Of a stretch of 64,000 nt of DNA, positions 26,503 to 37,325 are shown piece after piece. The position numbers and the translations under genes were made by a program. Under the pieces are notes generated by a model. That model had not been told where the DNA came from. It was given only the letters and a program-made list of their open reading frames with translations, and did not search any database. The number at the start of each line of letters is the position of its first letter. The stretch's first letter is position 1. Source of the DNA: Hoyosella altamirensis (GTDB lineage: Bacteria; Actinomycetota; Actinomycetes; Mycobacteriales; Mycobacteriaceae); contig NZ_JACHWS010000001.1 in the NCBI RefSeq assembly GCF_014191505.1, positions 1,550,001 through 1,614,000 on the forward strand, in the 5' to 3' direction.

Positions 26503-27546
26503 ATGTACGAGAAGGACGGCGAAAAATACTTCATCGTCGATGGCCACGTCCACATCTGGGACGGCCGCAAGTCGAATCAGCGCAATATCCACGGACAACA
26601 GTTCATTGACTGCTTCTATGACTACCACCAGAACCTGAGTCCTGAAGAGTACGTGTGGGATTTCGACAGCTACGCCTACTACGGCAGCGAGCGCTTCATG
26701 AAGGACGTCTTCGTGGACGGCCATGTCGATCACGCGATCTTCCAGGCCACGCTGCTCAGCGAGTTCTACCACAACGGGTTCGGCCAGACCGAAGAGGCGT
26801 TCGGACTCACTCAGGAGCATCCTGACAAGCTGACATACAACCACGCGTACGATCCTCGCCACGGCGAGAAGGGGCTCGAGCAGCTCAGGCGGGACGCCGA
26901 ACGGATGAATCTGAAGGGCGTAAAGCTCTATACCGCGGAGTGGTTCGGCAGCTCACGGGGATACAAACTCGACGAGACGTGGTCGCGGCGATACCTGGAA
27001 GAGTGCATCAAGCTGGGGATCACCAACATTCATGTTCACAAAGGCCCTACAATCCGTCCACTTGACCGTGATTCTTTCGACGTCGCGGATGTCGACAAGG
27101 TCGCTACGGACTATCTGGAACTGAGGTTCATCGTCGAACACGTGGGCCTCCCCCGTCTCGAAGATTTCTGCTGGATAGCGACACAGGAATCGAACGTGTA
27201 CGGCGGCTTGGCTGTCGCGATGCCATTCATTCATTCGCGGCCACGATACTTCGCGCAGATCATGGGCGAACTTCTCTACTGGATCGGCGAGGACAAGATC
27301 CTCTTCGGCAGTGACTATGCGCTATGGACGCCGAAATGGCTCATCGAGAAGTTCGTGGACTTCCAGATTCCCGAAGATATGACCGAGTATCCGGCGATCA
27401 CGGTGGAACAGAAGAAAAAGATCCTTGGGCTCAATGCGGCAGCGCTTTACGATCTCGAAATACCGGCCGAGTTCGCGCCGCGTGAAACAGCCGGGCAGGA
27501 GAAGGTGGAGGTTGCGGCTGGAGCGCGAGAGGCCGCGTCGCTATGA
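26503..27546 (+). CDS. Amidohydrolase-family protein of the propane monooxygenase operon
   Basis: The 347-residue TIM-barrel hydrolase (amidohydrolase_2 type) has the metal-binding HVH at 15-17 (IVDGHVHIWDGR), NHAYDPRHG, KGVKLYTAEW, a second histidine in NIHVHKGP, FIVEHVGLPR and the metal aspartate in ILFGSDYALW. This gene follows prmD in Gordonia, Rhodococcus and Mycobacterium clusters, but its reaction is not established; a decarboxylase or hydrolase acting on a downstream ketone product, or a role in enzyme assembly, are the usual guesses. CAGGAG precedes ATG 26503. Its stop overlaps the next start. Confidence 0.9.
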   Translation: MYEKDGEKYFIVDGHVHIWDGRKSNQRNIHGQQFIDCFYDYHQNLSPEEYVWDFDSYAYYGSERFMKDVFVDGHVDHAIFQATLLSEFYHNGFGQTEEAFGLTQEHPDKLTYNHAYDPRHGEKGLEQLRRDAERMNLKGVKLYTAEWFGSSRGYKLDETWSRRYLEECIKLGITNIHVHKGPTIRPLDRDSFDVADVDKVATDYLELRFIVEHVGLPRLEDFCWIATQESNVYGGLAVAMPFIHSRPRYFAQIMGELLYWIGEDKILFGSDYALWTPKWLIEKFVDFQIPEDMTEYPAITVEQKKKILGLNAAALYDLEIPAEFAPRETAGQEKVEVAAGAREAASL

Positions 27547-28282
27547 CCGCGCCGTCCGTATGCAAGGCAGACCAGGTGATCGCAGCGCTCGGAACCGTTT
27601 CGGACCCGGAGCTCGATGAGCCGATCACCGAGCTGGGCTTCGTCCGGTCCATTACGTTCGACGACCACGGCGTGATCGTTCATCTCCGGCTTCCCACCGC
27701 GTTCTGTTCTCCGAACTTCGCCTACCTCATGGCTTCTGACGCGCAAGATGCGCTGCGCATGGTCGACAACATCGGCAGCGTGCACGTACTCCTCGACGAC
27801 CACCATGACAGCCAGAAGATCAACGCTGGTCTCGCGGCAAACGCAGGCTATCGGGGAACATTCGGTGAGGAAGCGGAGGAGAGCCTTGCGGAGTTGCGCC
27901 GGACATTTCTCCGCAAAGCCCACACGGCGGCGATGGAACGGTGCGTCGAGGCCCAGTTGAAGCGAACGGGCGTGCGGCTAGATGAAATTCATCGATTGAC
28001 TCTTCGCGATCTGCCCGCAGGCAAGCAAAAAACGGCGCTGCTGAGACGGCGCGTTGATGTTGGACTCAGTATCTGTCCGTCGTCGCGTGTCGTCGTCGAC
28101 GACGCTGGTCGTCCGCTTTCCCCCGATGCAGTTCCGGCCCGACTCCGGTTCGCCAAGTCAGTACGCATCTCAATGGAAGGCAACGCCCATTTCTGTCGCG
28201 GACTGCTTGCGACGCGCTACTCCGACGGCGGGAACAGCAACACACCCCAAATACTCGACATCAGGACAACGAGGAGGCCGGC

Positions 28283-28286
<4 letters not shown>
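27543..28286 (+). CDS. MIP18/DUF59 iron-sulfur assembly-like protein with extra C-terminal region
   Basis: The 247-residue protein has an N-terminal MIP18 (DUF59, PaaD/SufT-like) domain at about 8-100: VIAALGTVSDPELDEPITELG and RLPTAFCSPNFAYLMA with a candidate cluster-transfer cysteine. A further 145 residues, not part of that family, contain RCVEAQLKRTGVRLDEI and a C-terminal GNAHFCRGLLATRYSDGG. It lies between the amidohydrolase and alcohol dehydrogenase genes with ATGA overlaps on both sides, so it is made with them. A role in metal-centre assembly of the diiron oxygenase is a reasonable inference. Confidence 0.85.
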
Positions 28287-30996
<2,710 letters not shown>

Positions 30997-31017
30997 CACG
31001 CAGAATCGAGATACGTG

Positions 31018-31341
31018 ATGATCTTCATCGTGGTGCGGTTCAAGGTCAGGCCCGAATTCCAGGACAGTTGGCTGGACATCACAAAAGAGTTCACTGCAGC
31101 CACACGCTCGGAACCAGGGAATCTGTGGTACGAGTGGTCACGCAGTGTGGACGACCCAGCGGAATTCGTGCTCGTCGAGGCGTTCCTCGACGGGCAGGCT
31201 GGTGCGGAACACGTCAATGCCGACCACTTCCGTCGGGGCCTCGACGCGATGCGGCCGGCGCTGAGCGAAACTCCCCGCATCATCCACACTGAAGTTCCCG
31301 GCACCGAGTGGTCCCGGATGGGCGAACTCGAGGTCGTATGA
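31018..31341 (+). CDS. ABM-domain (antibiotic biosynthesis monooxygenase-like) protein
   Basis: The 107-residue protein is a ferredoxin-like ABM-fold protein (YgiN/LsrG class): FIVVRFKVRPEFQDSWLDI, TRSEPGNLWYEWSRSVDDP and FVLVEAFLDGQAGAEHVNAD with the conserved His near the C-terminal half. Members are cofactor-free monooxygenases or isomerases, often of small aldehydes or quinols. It lies 21 bp after the chaperonin gene and overlaps the FAD oxidase gene by four bases, so it belongs to the operon. An adjacent GTG at 31015 is an equally possible start. Confidence 0.85.
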   Translation: MIFIVVRFKVRPEFQDSWLDITKEFTAATRSEPGNLWYEWSRSVDDPAEFVLVEAFLDGQAGAEHVNADHFRRGLDAMRPALSETPRIIHTEVPGTEWSRMGELEVV

Positions 31342-32708
31342 CCCAGGCCGTCGCGGGCATTGTCCGGGAACTAACAGCATCGCTCGGTGGTGCCGTGATA
31401 ACGGATCCCGTTCTGTCAGTTGGTTATCGGCGCGACCAATCGCACCTCACAACCTTCGGTACGCCCGCAGCGGTGGTTCGCGCCCGCGACGTGAGTGATG
31501 TCGTCGCCACTCTGCAGGCCGCGCATAAGTACGGCGTTCCTGTGGTCACACGCGGGGCTGGCACCGGGCTCGCGGGCGGGGCCAACGCGGTCGACGGATG
31601 CATCGTCCTGAGCATCGAACGGATGAACCGGATTCTGGAGATTGACGAGGAGGCGCGCACAGCTGCGGTCGAGGCCGGCGTGATTAACGGTGACCTCGCT
31701 TCCGCAGCGGCGGCGTGTGGACTCTGGTACGTCCCTGATCCGGGCAGCCGTGATATCTCGACCATCGGCGGCAACCTCGCCACAAACGCAGGCGGTGCGT
31801 GCTGCGCGAAATATGGTGTGACAGCAGATCATGTCGCGCGCATCAAAGCAGTGCTCCCGGACGGCCAGATCATCCACACGGGTGCCAGCACACGGAAGAA
31901 CTCTGCCGGCCTCAATCTCACTCAGCTGCTCGTCGGTTCGGAAGGAACGCTTGCCGTAATCGTCGAGGCCACTGTGCGGCTTCGACGCAAGCCAGAGGGG
32001 GTGACCACCCTCGTCGCGAGCTTCCGGGACCCGGCGGATGCGGTCTGTGCCGTGATGAGGATGCAGTCGGTCGCTGACCCGTGTCTTGCCGAACTCATGG
32101 ATCGAACAACCATCGCCGCCGTCAACCGGATGACGAAGATGGGGCTCGATGAGTCTGCTGGCGCGCTTCTGCTGGTCCAGTGCGACGGGGCTGGCGCAAC
32201 CGAGGAGGTGAAATGCTGCGCCCAGGCGTGCAGCGACTCACGTGCCACAGAACTGTATGTGACCAGCGATGCGGAGGAAGGCGAAGCCCTGATGCGAGCG
32301 CGACGGGCGGCTCTGACGGCGCTCGAGCAACTTGGCAGCACACTATTGGATGATCTCGCGGTCCCTGTACCGCAGCTCACACACATGCTCGAAGCGATTA
32401 CGCACATCGCCGATCGGTATGGCCTCCTCATTGGCACGTTCGGTCACGCCGCCGATGGAAACCTGCATCCGACAATTGTGTTCGATTCGCGGGATGAGGA
32501 GATGGTGCTGCGTGCTCACAACGCGTTCGATGAGATGGTTGCCCGCTGTCTGCAACTCGGCGGCTCGATCACGGGGGAGCACGGGGTTGGTCTCCTCAAA
32601 CGGCGCTACCTCACGCGAATGGTGGGGGCAGCGGAACACCAGCTGATGGCTGGGATCAAGTCAGTCTTCGACCCTGGTGGGATCCTCAACCCCGGCCGCT
32701 CGCTCTGA
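31338..32708 (+). CDS. FAD-linked oxidase of D-lactate/glycolate dehydrogenase type
   Basis: The 456-residue flavoprotein has a PCMH-type FAD domain (VPVVTRGAGTGLAGGANAV, IEAGVING-like EAGVINGDLA, DPGSRDISTIGGNLATNAGG) and an FAD-oxidase C-terminal domain with GTFGHAADGNLHPTIVF and GEHGVGLLKRRYL, the metal and hydroxy-acid site of GlcD / D-lactate dehydrogenases. It should oxidise a D-2-hydroxy acid to the 2-oxo acid. It is the last gene of the operon and overlaps the ABM gene. Its presence suggests that a C3 hydroxy acid arises from propane or acetone; this is inference. Confidence 0.9.
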   Translation: MTQAVAGIVRELTASLGGAVITDPVLSVGYRRDQSHLTTFGTPAAVVRARDVSDVVATLQAAHKYGVPVVTRGAGTGLAGGANAVDGCIVLSIERMNRILEIDEEARTAAVEAGVINGDLASAAAACGLWYVPDPGSRDISTIGGNLATNAGGACCAKYGVTADHVARIKAVLPDGQIIHTGASTRKNSAGLNLTQLLVGSEGTLAVIVEATVRLRRKPEGVTTLVASFRDPADAVCAVMRMQSVADPCLAELMDRTTIAAVNRMTKMGLDESAGALLLVQCDGAGATEEVKCCAQACSDSRATELYVTSDAEEGEALMRARRAALTALEQLGSTLLDDLAVPVPQLTHMLEAITHIADRYGLLIGTFGHAADGNLHPTIVFDSRDEEMVLRAHNAFDEMVARCLQLGGSITGEHGVGLLKRRYLTRMVGAAEHQLMAGIKSVFDPGGILNPGRSL

Positions 32709-32723
32709 GTCTCATTTTGAGAC
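32709..32723. promoter_or_regulatory. Palindrome GTCTCA-N3-TGAGAC before the second regulator
   Basis: GTCTCA, TTT, TGAGAC directly follow the stop of the FAD oxidase gene and start 109 bp before the second regulator's ATG. The arms are identical to those of the site 110 bp before prmA. A terminator role is possible because of the position, but the matching copy in the prmA promoter favours an activator or autoregulation site. Confidence 0.65.
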
Positions 32724-32817
32724 GCACACTGAACCCCGGAGGACTACGCTATCTACAGGTCGCCGAACTTCGCAGGAGAGGCATTTGCGGCGAGACGGAT
32801 ATGGCAGGCGCTGAAAG

Positions 32818-34572
32818 ATGACAACGAAGGACGTGCAGGTAGCGCGGGAGCGTTTTCTCGCGGATAACGAGCTCGACCGCTCCGTACGGGCGGCGATCTC
32901 CACGTCATGGCGGCGCTCGAAGGCCCTCAGCGTCCCCACCGACCGTCTCGACTTGGTATTCGTCCGTGAACCGAAACTTGACAGCCCGCTCATGAGAGCT
33001 GCAGGTCCCGTCCTGCAGCAACTCGCCGATGGCCTGGCTGAGGAACCGGTGAGCGTTATTCTCACCTCAGCTGACGGTGTTGTGCTCAACCGGATCACCG
33101 CCAGCCGACGCCTCGATAGTGCCCTCGACAACGTGTATCTCGCGCCCGGCTACAGCTACGCCGAAGAGTACATCGGTACCAACGGCATCGGCACCGCCAT
33201 TGAGACCCGTCAGCCGACCCTGGTGGTTGGCGCCGAACATTATGCTGACTGCCTTGGTCAGCTCGCATGTGCGGGCGTTCCGATCATCCACCCTATTTCG
33301 GGTGCCCTCGCGGGAGTTCTCGATCTAACCGGATGGGTCGACGACGGCGGTCCCCTACTCGCCACGCTTGCACGATCGGCGACGAATCAGATCGAGGGCC
33401 GACTACTCGCACAGGCAAGCGCTGCGGAAACGGAGCTGCTCAACACCTATCTGAGTGCATGCCGCCGCGCACCACAGATAGGCACGCTCGCTGTCGGTGA
33501 TGAGGTCGTGCTGATGAACCGTCGGCTGCGCGTCGCCCTTGACGCCGAGGATCAGGCTGCGCTGCTCGAGCATGCCCTCGACGCGATGCATGTGCCTACG
33601 GGAACCAACGTTATCTGCGAGCTCCCCAGCGGGCAGACCGGGCGTCTGACGCGAATCGACAACTTTGCGTCAGAACTACGGCTCGATATGGCGTTGTTTC
33701 ACGTCCACCTCAACGACTTTTCTGCGCCGCATTTGTTGCCTGCACTCGAGCCCGCGCACCCCTTGCCCGGGCTTGCAGGAAAAAGTGCCTCGTGGCGGCG
33801 CAGCTGCGGGGAGATTTCTCGCTGTGTGCGCGACCGACAGTGGGTCGTGGTTGCGGGAGAGCGCGGTACCGGCCGGTGCGAAGCGCTTAAGGTCTCCGTC
33901 GCACAGCATCGGGCGGGCTTGCACCCGCGAGTCGTCGCTCCAGAGGACTTCGCGGACATCTCGCGGCTCAGCCAGGAAATCGAGCAGGTGGTGGCCCGCG
34001 AGAACTTCACTCTTATCCTGCGCGATATCGACACGCTCAGCGACGCCCAATTGGCCGTAATCGCTGACCTATTGCAGGGACACGAGAACAATGGCTGGGT
34101 CGGTGCGACCGTTGGCTGCGCCGAGCACAAAGCCGCGGTGGGAGCCCTGATCTTGCCTTTCTTCAGCCGCACAATTAGCGTGCCAGCGCTTCGCCACCGC
34201 ATCGAGGATCTTGCTGATCTCGTCCCCCACTTCCTTCGGCAGCTCAGCCGCGGCTCGGACTTGACGCTTTCCCCAGCCGCCATGCAGCAGCTGCGGAAAT
34301 ATTCGTGGCCTGGCAATGTGCGGGAGTTGCGGCAAGTGCTGCGCGATGTCGTCCAGCGGCAGCGCTCCGGAATCGCCGATGTCCATCAACTCCCGGCGGC
34401 GTGCCGCGTTGTCAGCCGTCACGCACTCACCCAGATCGAAGCACTCGAACGCGACGCAATCCTCCGTAGTCTTGAAGAGAACCATGGGAACAAGAAGGCC
34501 GCAGCTGCAGCTCTGGGCTTCTCCCGTGCCACGATCTATCGAAAGATCAAGGAATTCGGCATTACGCTCTGA
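32818..34572 (+). CDS. Second GAF/Fis-type regulator, paralogue of the 20311-22008 gene
   Basis: The 584-residue protein has the same layout as the regulator at the other end of the operon: ARERFLADNELDRSVRAAI and STSWRRSKALS, GAF domain at about 60-200 ([39 protein letters not shown]), an AAA+ remnant at about 340-500 with GERGTGRC (Walker lysine replaced by Arg) and ILRDIDTLSD, and a C-terminal Fis helix-turn-helix (ALGFSRATIYRKIKEFGITL). No GAFTGA loop is present. It is probably an activator working with a sigma-70-type factor and sensing a pathway intermediate. A palindrome shared with the prmA promoter lies upstream. Confidence 0.88.
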   Translation: MTTKDVQVARERFLADNELDRSVRAAISTSWRRSKALSVPTDRLDLVFVREPKLDSPLMRAAGPVLQQLADGLAEEPVSVILTSADGVVLNRITASRRLDSALDNVYLAPGYSYAEEYIGTNGIGTAIETRQPTLVVGAEHYADCLGQLACAGVPIIHPISGALAGVLDLTGWVDDGGPLLATLARSATNQIEGRLLAQASAAETELLNTYLSACRRAPQIGTLAVGDEVVLMNRRLRVALDAEDQAALLEHALDAMHVPTGTNVICELPSGQTGRLTRIDNFASELRLDMALFHVHLNDFSAPHLLPALEPAHPLPGLAGKSASWRRSCGEISRCVRDRQWVVVAGERGTGRCEALKVSVAQHRAGLHPRVVAPEDFADISRLSQEIEQVVARENFTLILRDIDTLSDAQLAVIADLLQGHENNGWVGATVGCAEHKAAVGALILPFFSRTISVPALRHRIEDLADLVPHFLRQLSRGSDLTLSPAAMQQLRKYSWPGNVRELRQVLRDVVQRQRSGIADVHQLPAACRVVSRHALTQIEALERDAILRSLEENHGNKKAAAAALGFSRATIYRKIKEFGITL

Positions 34573-34582
34573 CACGGGTTGT

Positions 34583-34597
34583 GTCGGAATATGAGAC
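34583..34597. promoter_or_regulatory. Weaker third copy of the regulator palindrome
   Basis: GTCGGA, ATA, TGAGAC matches the GTCTCA-N3-TGAGAC pattern except at two bases of the left arm. It lies just after the second regulator's stop and 132 bp before the 74-residue gene at 34715. The intact right arm and the position suggest a third target of the same regulators. Confidence 0.45.
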
Positions 34598-34714
34598 GTC
34601 CTCGGTGTTTGATCCGCATGACGATTGATCTGCACGCATCAGACATCAAGCGCCTCATACACGGATGCTGCACCGGTCCGTCCAGAGGTGTGTCCAGCAG
34701 GAGGACCAATCGCC

Positions 34715-34939
34715 ATGACTACCGTCGAACGCCCAGCGGTCAACACCACTCGCGTCTGGCTCGCCGCGCCGCTATGTCGTGCACCGGAGCCCAGTGACCG
34801 CCCAGTCGTGCGGGACGACCTGATGCGTACGTGGGTTCCTGCCGTGGGGGCCGTCTATTGCAGTGCCGATGGACGCCATCGCGCCACGTGGCAGCAGCTA
34901 CGCGTTCAGCATGATCTCGTGGAAGTCCGTACACGCTAA
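34715..34939 (+). CDS. Small protein of unknown function next to the monooxygenase regulators
   Basis: This is a 74-residue frame starting MTTVERPAVNTTRVWLAAPL and ending QLRVQHDLVEVRTR. It is soluble, with a central DDLMRTWVPAVGAVYCSAD segment and no domain I recognise. The strong GCAGGAGGA at 34698-34706 with an eight-base gap supports real translation. It follows the second regulator, is preceded by a partial copy of the shared palindrome, and is followed by the PAS-ANTAR gene on the same strand. A role linked to the propane pathway is inference. Confidence 0.6.
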   Translation: MTTVERPAVNTTRVWLAAPLCRAPEPSDRPVVRDDLMRTWVPAVGAVYCSADGRHRATWQQLRVQHDLVEVRTR

Positions 34940-35013
34940 GCCGCGTCCAGCGAACCGGATCCCGATAAACTGGCAGTTCGGGATACACCATCCGTCGACA
35001 GGAAGGATGCGCA

Positions 35014-35787
35014 TTGGCTGGCAATTCGGCACCGACACGGTCTGACAACTCGTTTTTCCAGCGTGCTGAAGGCAAGTTCTCTGCAAACGAAGCGTCGACC
35101 GCGTGTTTGCTTATCGACCGGGACTTTCGTGTCCGGGGACTCAACGCAGCTTTCGCGGAGGCGACCCGGCGTCCCCGCGGCGAACTGCTTGATCAGGCTC
35201 TTTTTGACCTTTTTCCGGATAACCCGAACAATGCTGAGGACCAGGTCGACCGAGTCGCACGATCGTTCGAACGCGTACTGCGCTTCCGTCAGCATGACAC
35301 CCTCTGGGTCCAGCGTTACGAATTCCCAGATCCCGCCAAGCACGGCGCTTTCATCCCGAAAGTCTGGACACTGAATCATCAGCCAATATTCGACAGCGAC
35401 GGCTCAGTGCTCGGCGTGGTTCAGCACAGCGAAGACATAACAGCCCTCGATGCGGCTTTGGCGTCGCTCGCTGACACGCTGGCCGCTGCAGACGCTGATG
35501 AGGACCACTGGTGGCACGTTCTGCGTCGGATCGGCTCGGCAGGTCGCGCTCTGCCCCGTTACCGCGAAACGTATCGGGCCCTCGCCCAGGAGAACCATCA
35601 GCTGCGCGAAGCTCAAGCGGCTCGCGCTGTGATTGAACAGGCCAAAGGCGTTTTGATGGGACAGCGCCGTTGCTCACAAGATGAGGCTTTTGAGATCCTC
35701 CGGGAGATATCTCAGGCGACCAACGAGAAGCTTCGGGACGTGGCTGCGGCGCTCGTCGCGGACACCACCGGTCATACGTCTGCGTGA
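35014..35787 (+). CDS. PAS-ANTAR RNA-binding antiterminator regulator
   Basis: The 257-residue protein has a PAS domain at about 25-145 (CLLIDRDFRVRGLNAAFAEA, DLFPDNPNNAEDQVDRVARS, HSEDIT) and a C-terminal ANTAR domain at about 198-250 (ARAVIEQAKGVLMGQRRCSQ, DEAFEILREISQATNEKLRD). ANTAR proteins bind paired RNA hairpins and prevent termination; the PAS domain would be the sensor. Translation begins at TTG 35014 with GGAAGGA at 35001-35007. It converges with the next gene, overlapping by 16 bp. Its position beside the monooxygenase operon suggests antitermination of that or a related transcript, not shown by sequence. Confidence 0.87.
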   Translation: MAGNSAPTRSDNSFFQRAEGKFSANEASTACLLIDRDFRVRGLNAAFAEATRRPRGELLDQALFDLFPDNPNNAEDQVDRVARSFERVLRFRQHDTLWVQRYEFPDPAKHGAFIPKVWTLNHQPIFDSDGSVLGVVQHSEDITALDAALASLADTLAAADADEDHWWHVLRRIGSAGRALPRYRETYRALAQENHQLREAQAARAVIEQAKGVLMGQRRCSQDEAFEILREISQATNEKLRDVAAALVADTTGHTSA

Positions 35788-36392
35788 TCTAGTCTCGCCA
35801 GCGTTGTTGTCTCACCCCTGCGCTCTGCAAGGGCAAGACCGGCATCCCAGCCCGGTGCTCGACCGCCACCGGGTGGAGTGACGACCGACATGTCGTGTCC
35901 ACTGGACGCAAGTAGCCATGAGACAAGCGAATTCGAGTTCCACATGTCGCCCACGCGCAACTGATCCCGTCCCCACGTCAGCGGCGGAGCCAACCGAACG
36001 AGCGTCATTACACGCTGCACACGGCCCTCGTCGCTACTCACGCGCTGCGGGCTGTCAACCGCATCGGCGATGTCCGGAATGAAACCACCCTGCCAGCAGC
36101 GAACCTCGTAGCGGAAGAGCCGGAACCGTCCCAGCCAGCGCGCACCCACAGGACCGACGCGAACAACTCCCCGCTGCGTGGCCTTTAAGTTCCATACTGG
36201 GGCCATTTCGATCGTGTAGCTGCCGCTGCTGTCGCCCACGATGAGGGCGGAATGATAAATGTCCGCGGCAGGCCTGTGGCTGCGTCGCGCGGAGATTGCC
36301 TCGTACAATCGTCCATTCCAGCGCACCACTCGTCCCCCCGCTCCGAGGGGAATCCAGTAGAGGTCGATACTCGATTTTCGCGCCGCTACCAT
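35772..36392 (-). CDS. Conserved protein of unknown function, possible papain-like fold
   Basis: The 206-residue protein opens with SSIDLYWIPLGAGG and has ADIYHSALIVGD (about 44-55), a basic mid-part GPVGARWLGRFRLFRYEVRC (about 79-98), and DMWNSNSLVSWLLA (about 148-161) followed by a Gly/Pro-rich PPGGGRAPGWDAGLA. The order of a conserved His on a strand and a later N-[SC]-x-S/T-L helix resembles circularly permuted NlpC/P60-like (LRAT/DUF4105-type) hydrolases, but a Ser stands where the nucleophile Cys would be. No signal peptide is seen. GGAGAAGCG before ATG 36392 supports the start. Confidence 0.7.
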   Translation of the reverse strand: MVAARKSSIDLYWIPLGAGGRVVRWNGRLYEAISARRSHRPAADIYHSALIVGDSSGSYTIEMAPVWNLKATQRGVVRVGPVGARWLGRFRLFRYEVRCWQGGFIPDIADAVDSPQRVSSDEGRVQRVMTLVRLAPPLTWGRDQLRVGDMWNSNSLVSWLLASSGHDMSVVTPPGGGRAPGWDAGLALAERRGETTTLARLDHADV

Positions 36393-36542
36393 CGCTTCTC
36401 CATCCGCCGCCCTACATCAGTGTGGGCCGGACCGTTGTCCGAACATCAGAGCCTCCGGGCACCCGAAGCGGGGCCCTAGGTCCTCACTAGCAAGGGCCCG
36501 GAGTTACTTGCCCTTCGCACCCGATAGGACGACGCTTGGAAG

Positions 36543-37232
36543 ATGAGGCACCTTAGCCGCGCTGACCTTCCCGCTGCCCGCACGATCATGCGAACAATCA
36601 TCGAGACGTTCAGTGGCATCGCCCTGATAAAAATCCATGTGCTGCTGGGACGGCCCCTCCGGAAGTGGCGGACCACATGGGGCACAACAGCGGCTGAACG
36701 GCAGCGAGGTTATCCGGGAGACCAACTGCTGCCCAATCCGAGTTGGCGTTATACACACGCTGTGACGATCGATGCGAGACCAGCTCAGGTATGGCCCTGG
36801 ATCGTACAGATTGGGCAAGGCCGCGGAGGGTTCTACAGTTACGAAGCACTCGAGAATCTGATCGGCTGCCGCATCTCCAACGCACACGAGATACTGCCCC
36901 AATTCCAGGATCTCGAGGTTGGCGACACAATCCGGCTGCATCCTAAAGCGCCTCCGATTCCGGTCGCGCTGATCGAGGCGGAACGCCATCTGGTGCTTTT
37001 CGCGTCGGATGCCGAATCGAGCGACGCGACAGTATGGGGGTTCCACCTCGTGCCACTGGACGGTCACCGCACGAGGCTCATTGAACGTGGCGGCAGCACT
37101 CACGGTGACACCCTCCGCAGCCGACTCGCTTTCGGCCGCATGCTGCTAGAACCGATCAGTTTCGTGATGAGCCGGAAAATGCTGCTCAGCATCAGAAGGC
37201 TCGCGGCTCGTGATGTTCTAGTTAGTTCCTAA
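36543..37232 (+). CDS. SRPBCC-family protein
   Basis: The 229-residue protein has about 60 N-terminal residues with a hydrophobic helix (TIIETFSGIALIKIHVLLG), then a START/SRPBCC domain: YTHAVTIDARPAQVWPWIVQ, GQGRGGFYSYEALENLIGCR and the final helix with LAFGRMLLEPISFVMSRKML. Such proteins often recur in actinobacteria with membrane lipids or stress genes; the ligand is not known. It lies 93 bp before the P-type ATPase start but has its own gap, and the region before it has a weak DosR-like sequence (36468-36487). Confidence 0.8.
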   Translation: MRHLSRADLPAARTIMRTIIETFSGIALIKIHVLLGRPLRKWRTTWGTTAAERQRGYPGDQLLPNPSWRYTHAVTIDARPAQVWPWIVQIGQGRGGFYSYEALENLIGCRISNAHEILPQFQDLEVGDTIRLHPKAPPIPVALIEAERHLVLFASDAESSDATVWGFHLVPLDGHRTRLIERGGSTHGDTLRSRLAFGRMLLEPISFVMSRKMLLSIRRLAARDVLVSS

Positions 37233-37273
37233 CACAACTGCCAGCTGCTTCTTTAGTGCCGAAAACTGGCAAG

Positions 37274-37293
37274 GTGGGGACCAAATACCCTAT
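37274..37293 (+). promoter_or_regulatory. DosR-like box before P-type ATPase gene
   Basis: GTGGGGACCAAATACCCTAT matches 14 of 20 positions of the mycobacterial DosR (DevR) consensus, including the left GGGAC half and CCC of the right half. Its right end is 33 bp from the ATPase ATG, the same distance as similar boxes before the universal stress and SulP genes. Confidence 0.5.
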
Positions 37294-37325
37294 GACTGAG
37301 GCCCGGCAAATCGGACGCTCAGTGT

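Noticed and set aside
34970-35029. 12-bp near repeats CTGGCAGTTCGG / CTGGCAATTCGG as an ANTAR RNA target
   Set aside because: The second copy lies inside the PAS-ANTAR coding region and the pair does not form two hexaloop hairpins with conserved A1 and G4.
37240-37325. CsoR/RicR copper operator before the P-type ATPase
   Set aside because: Only one TACCC half is present and no matching GGGTA at the required spacing; the DosR-like reading fits better.
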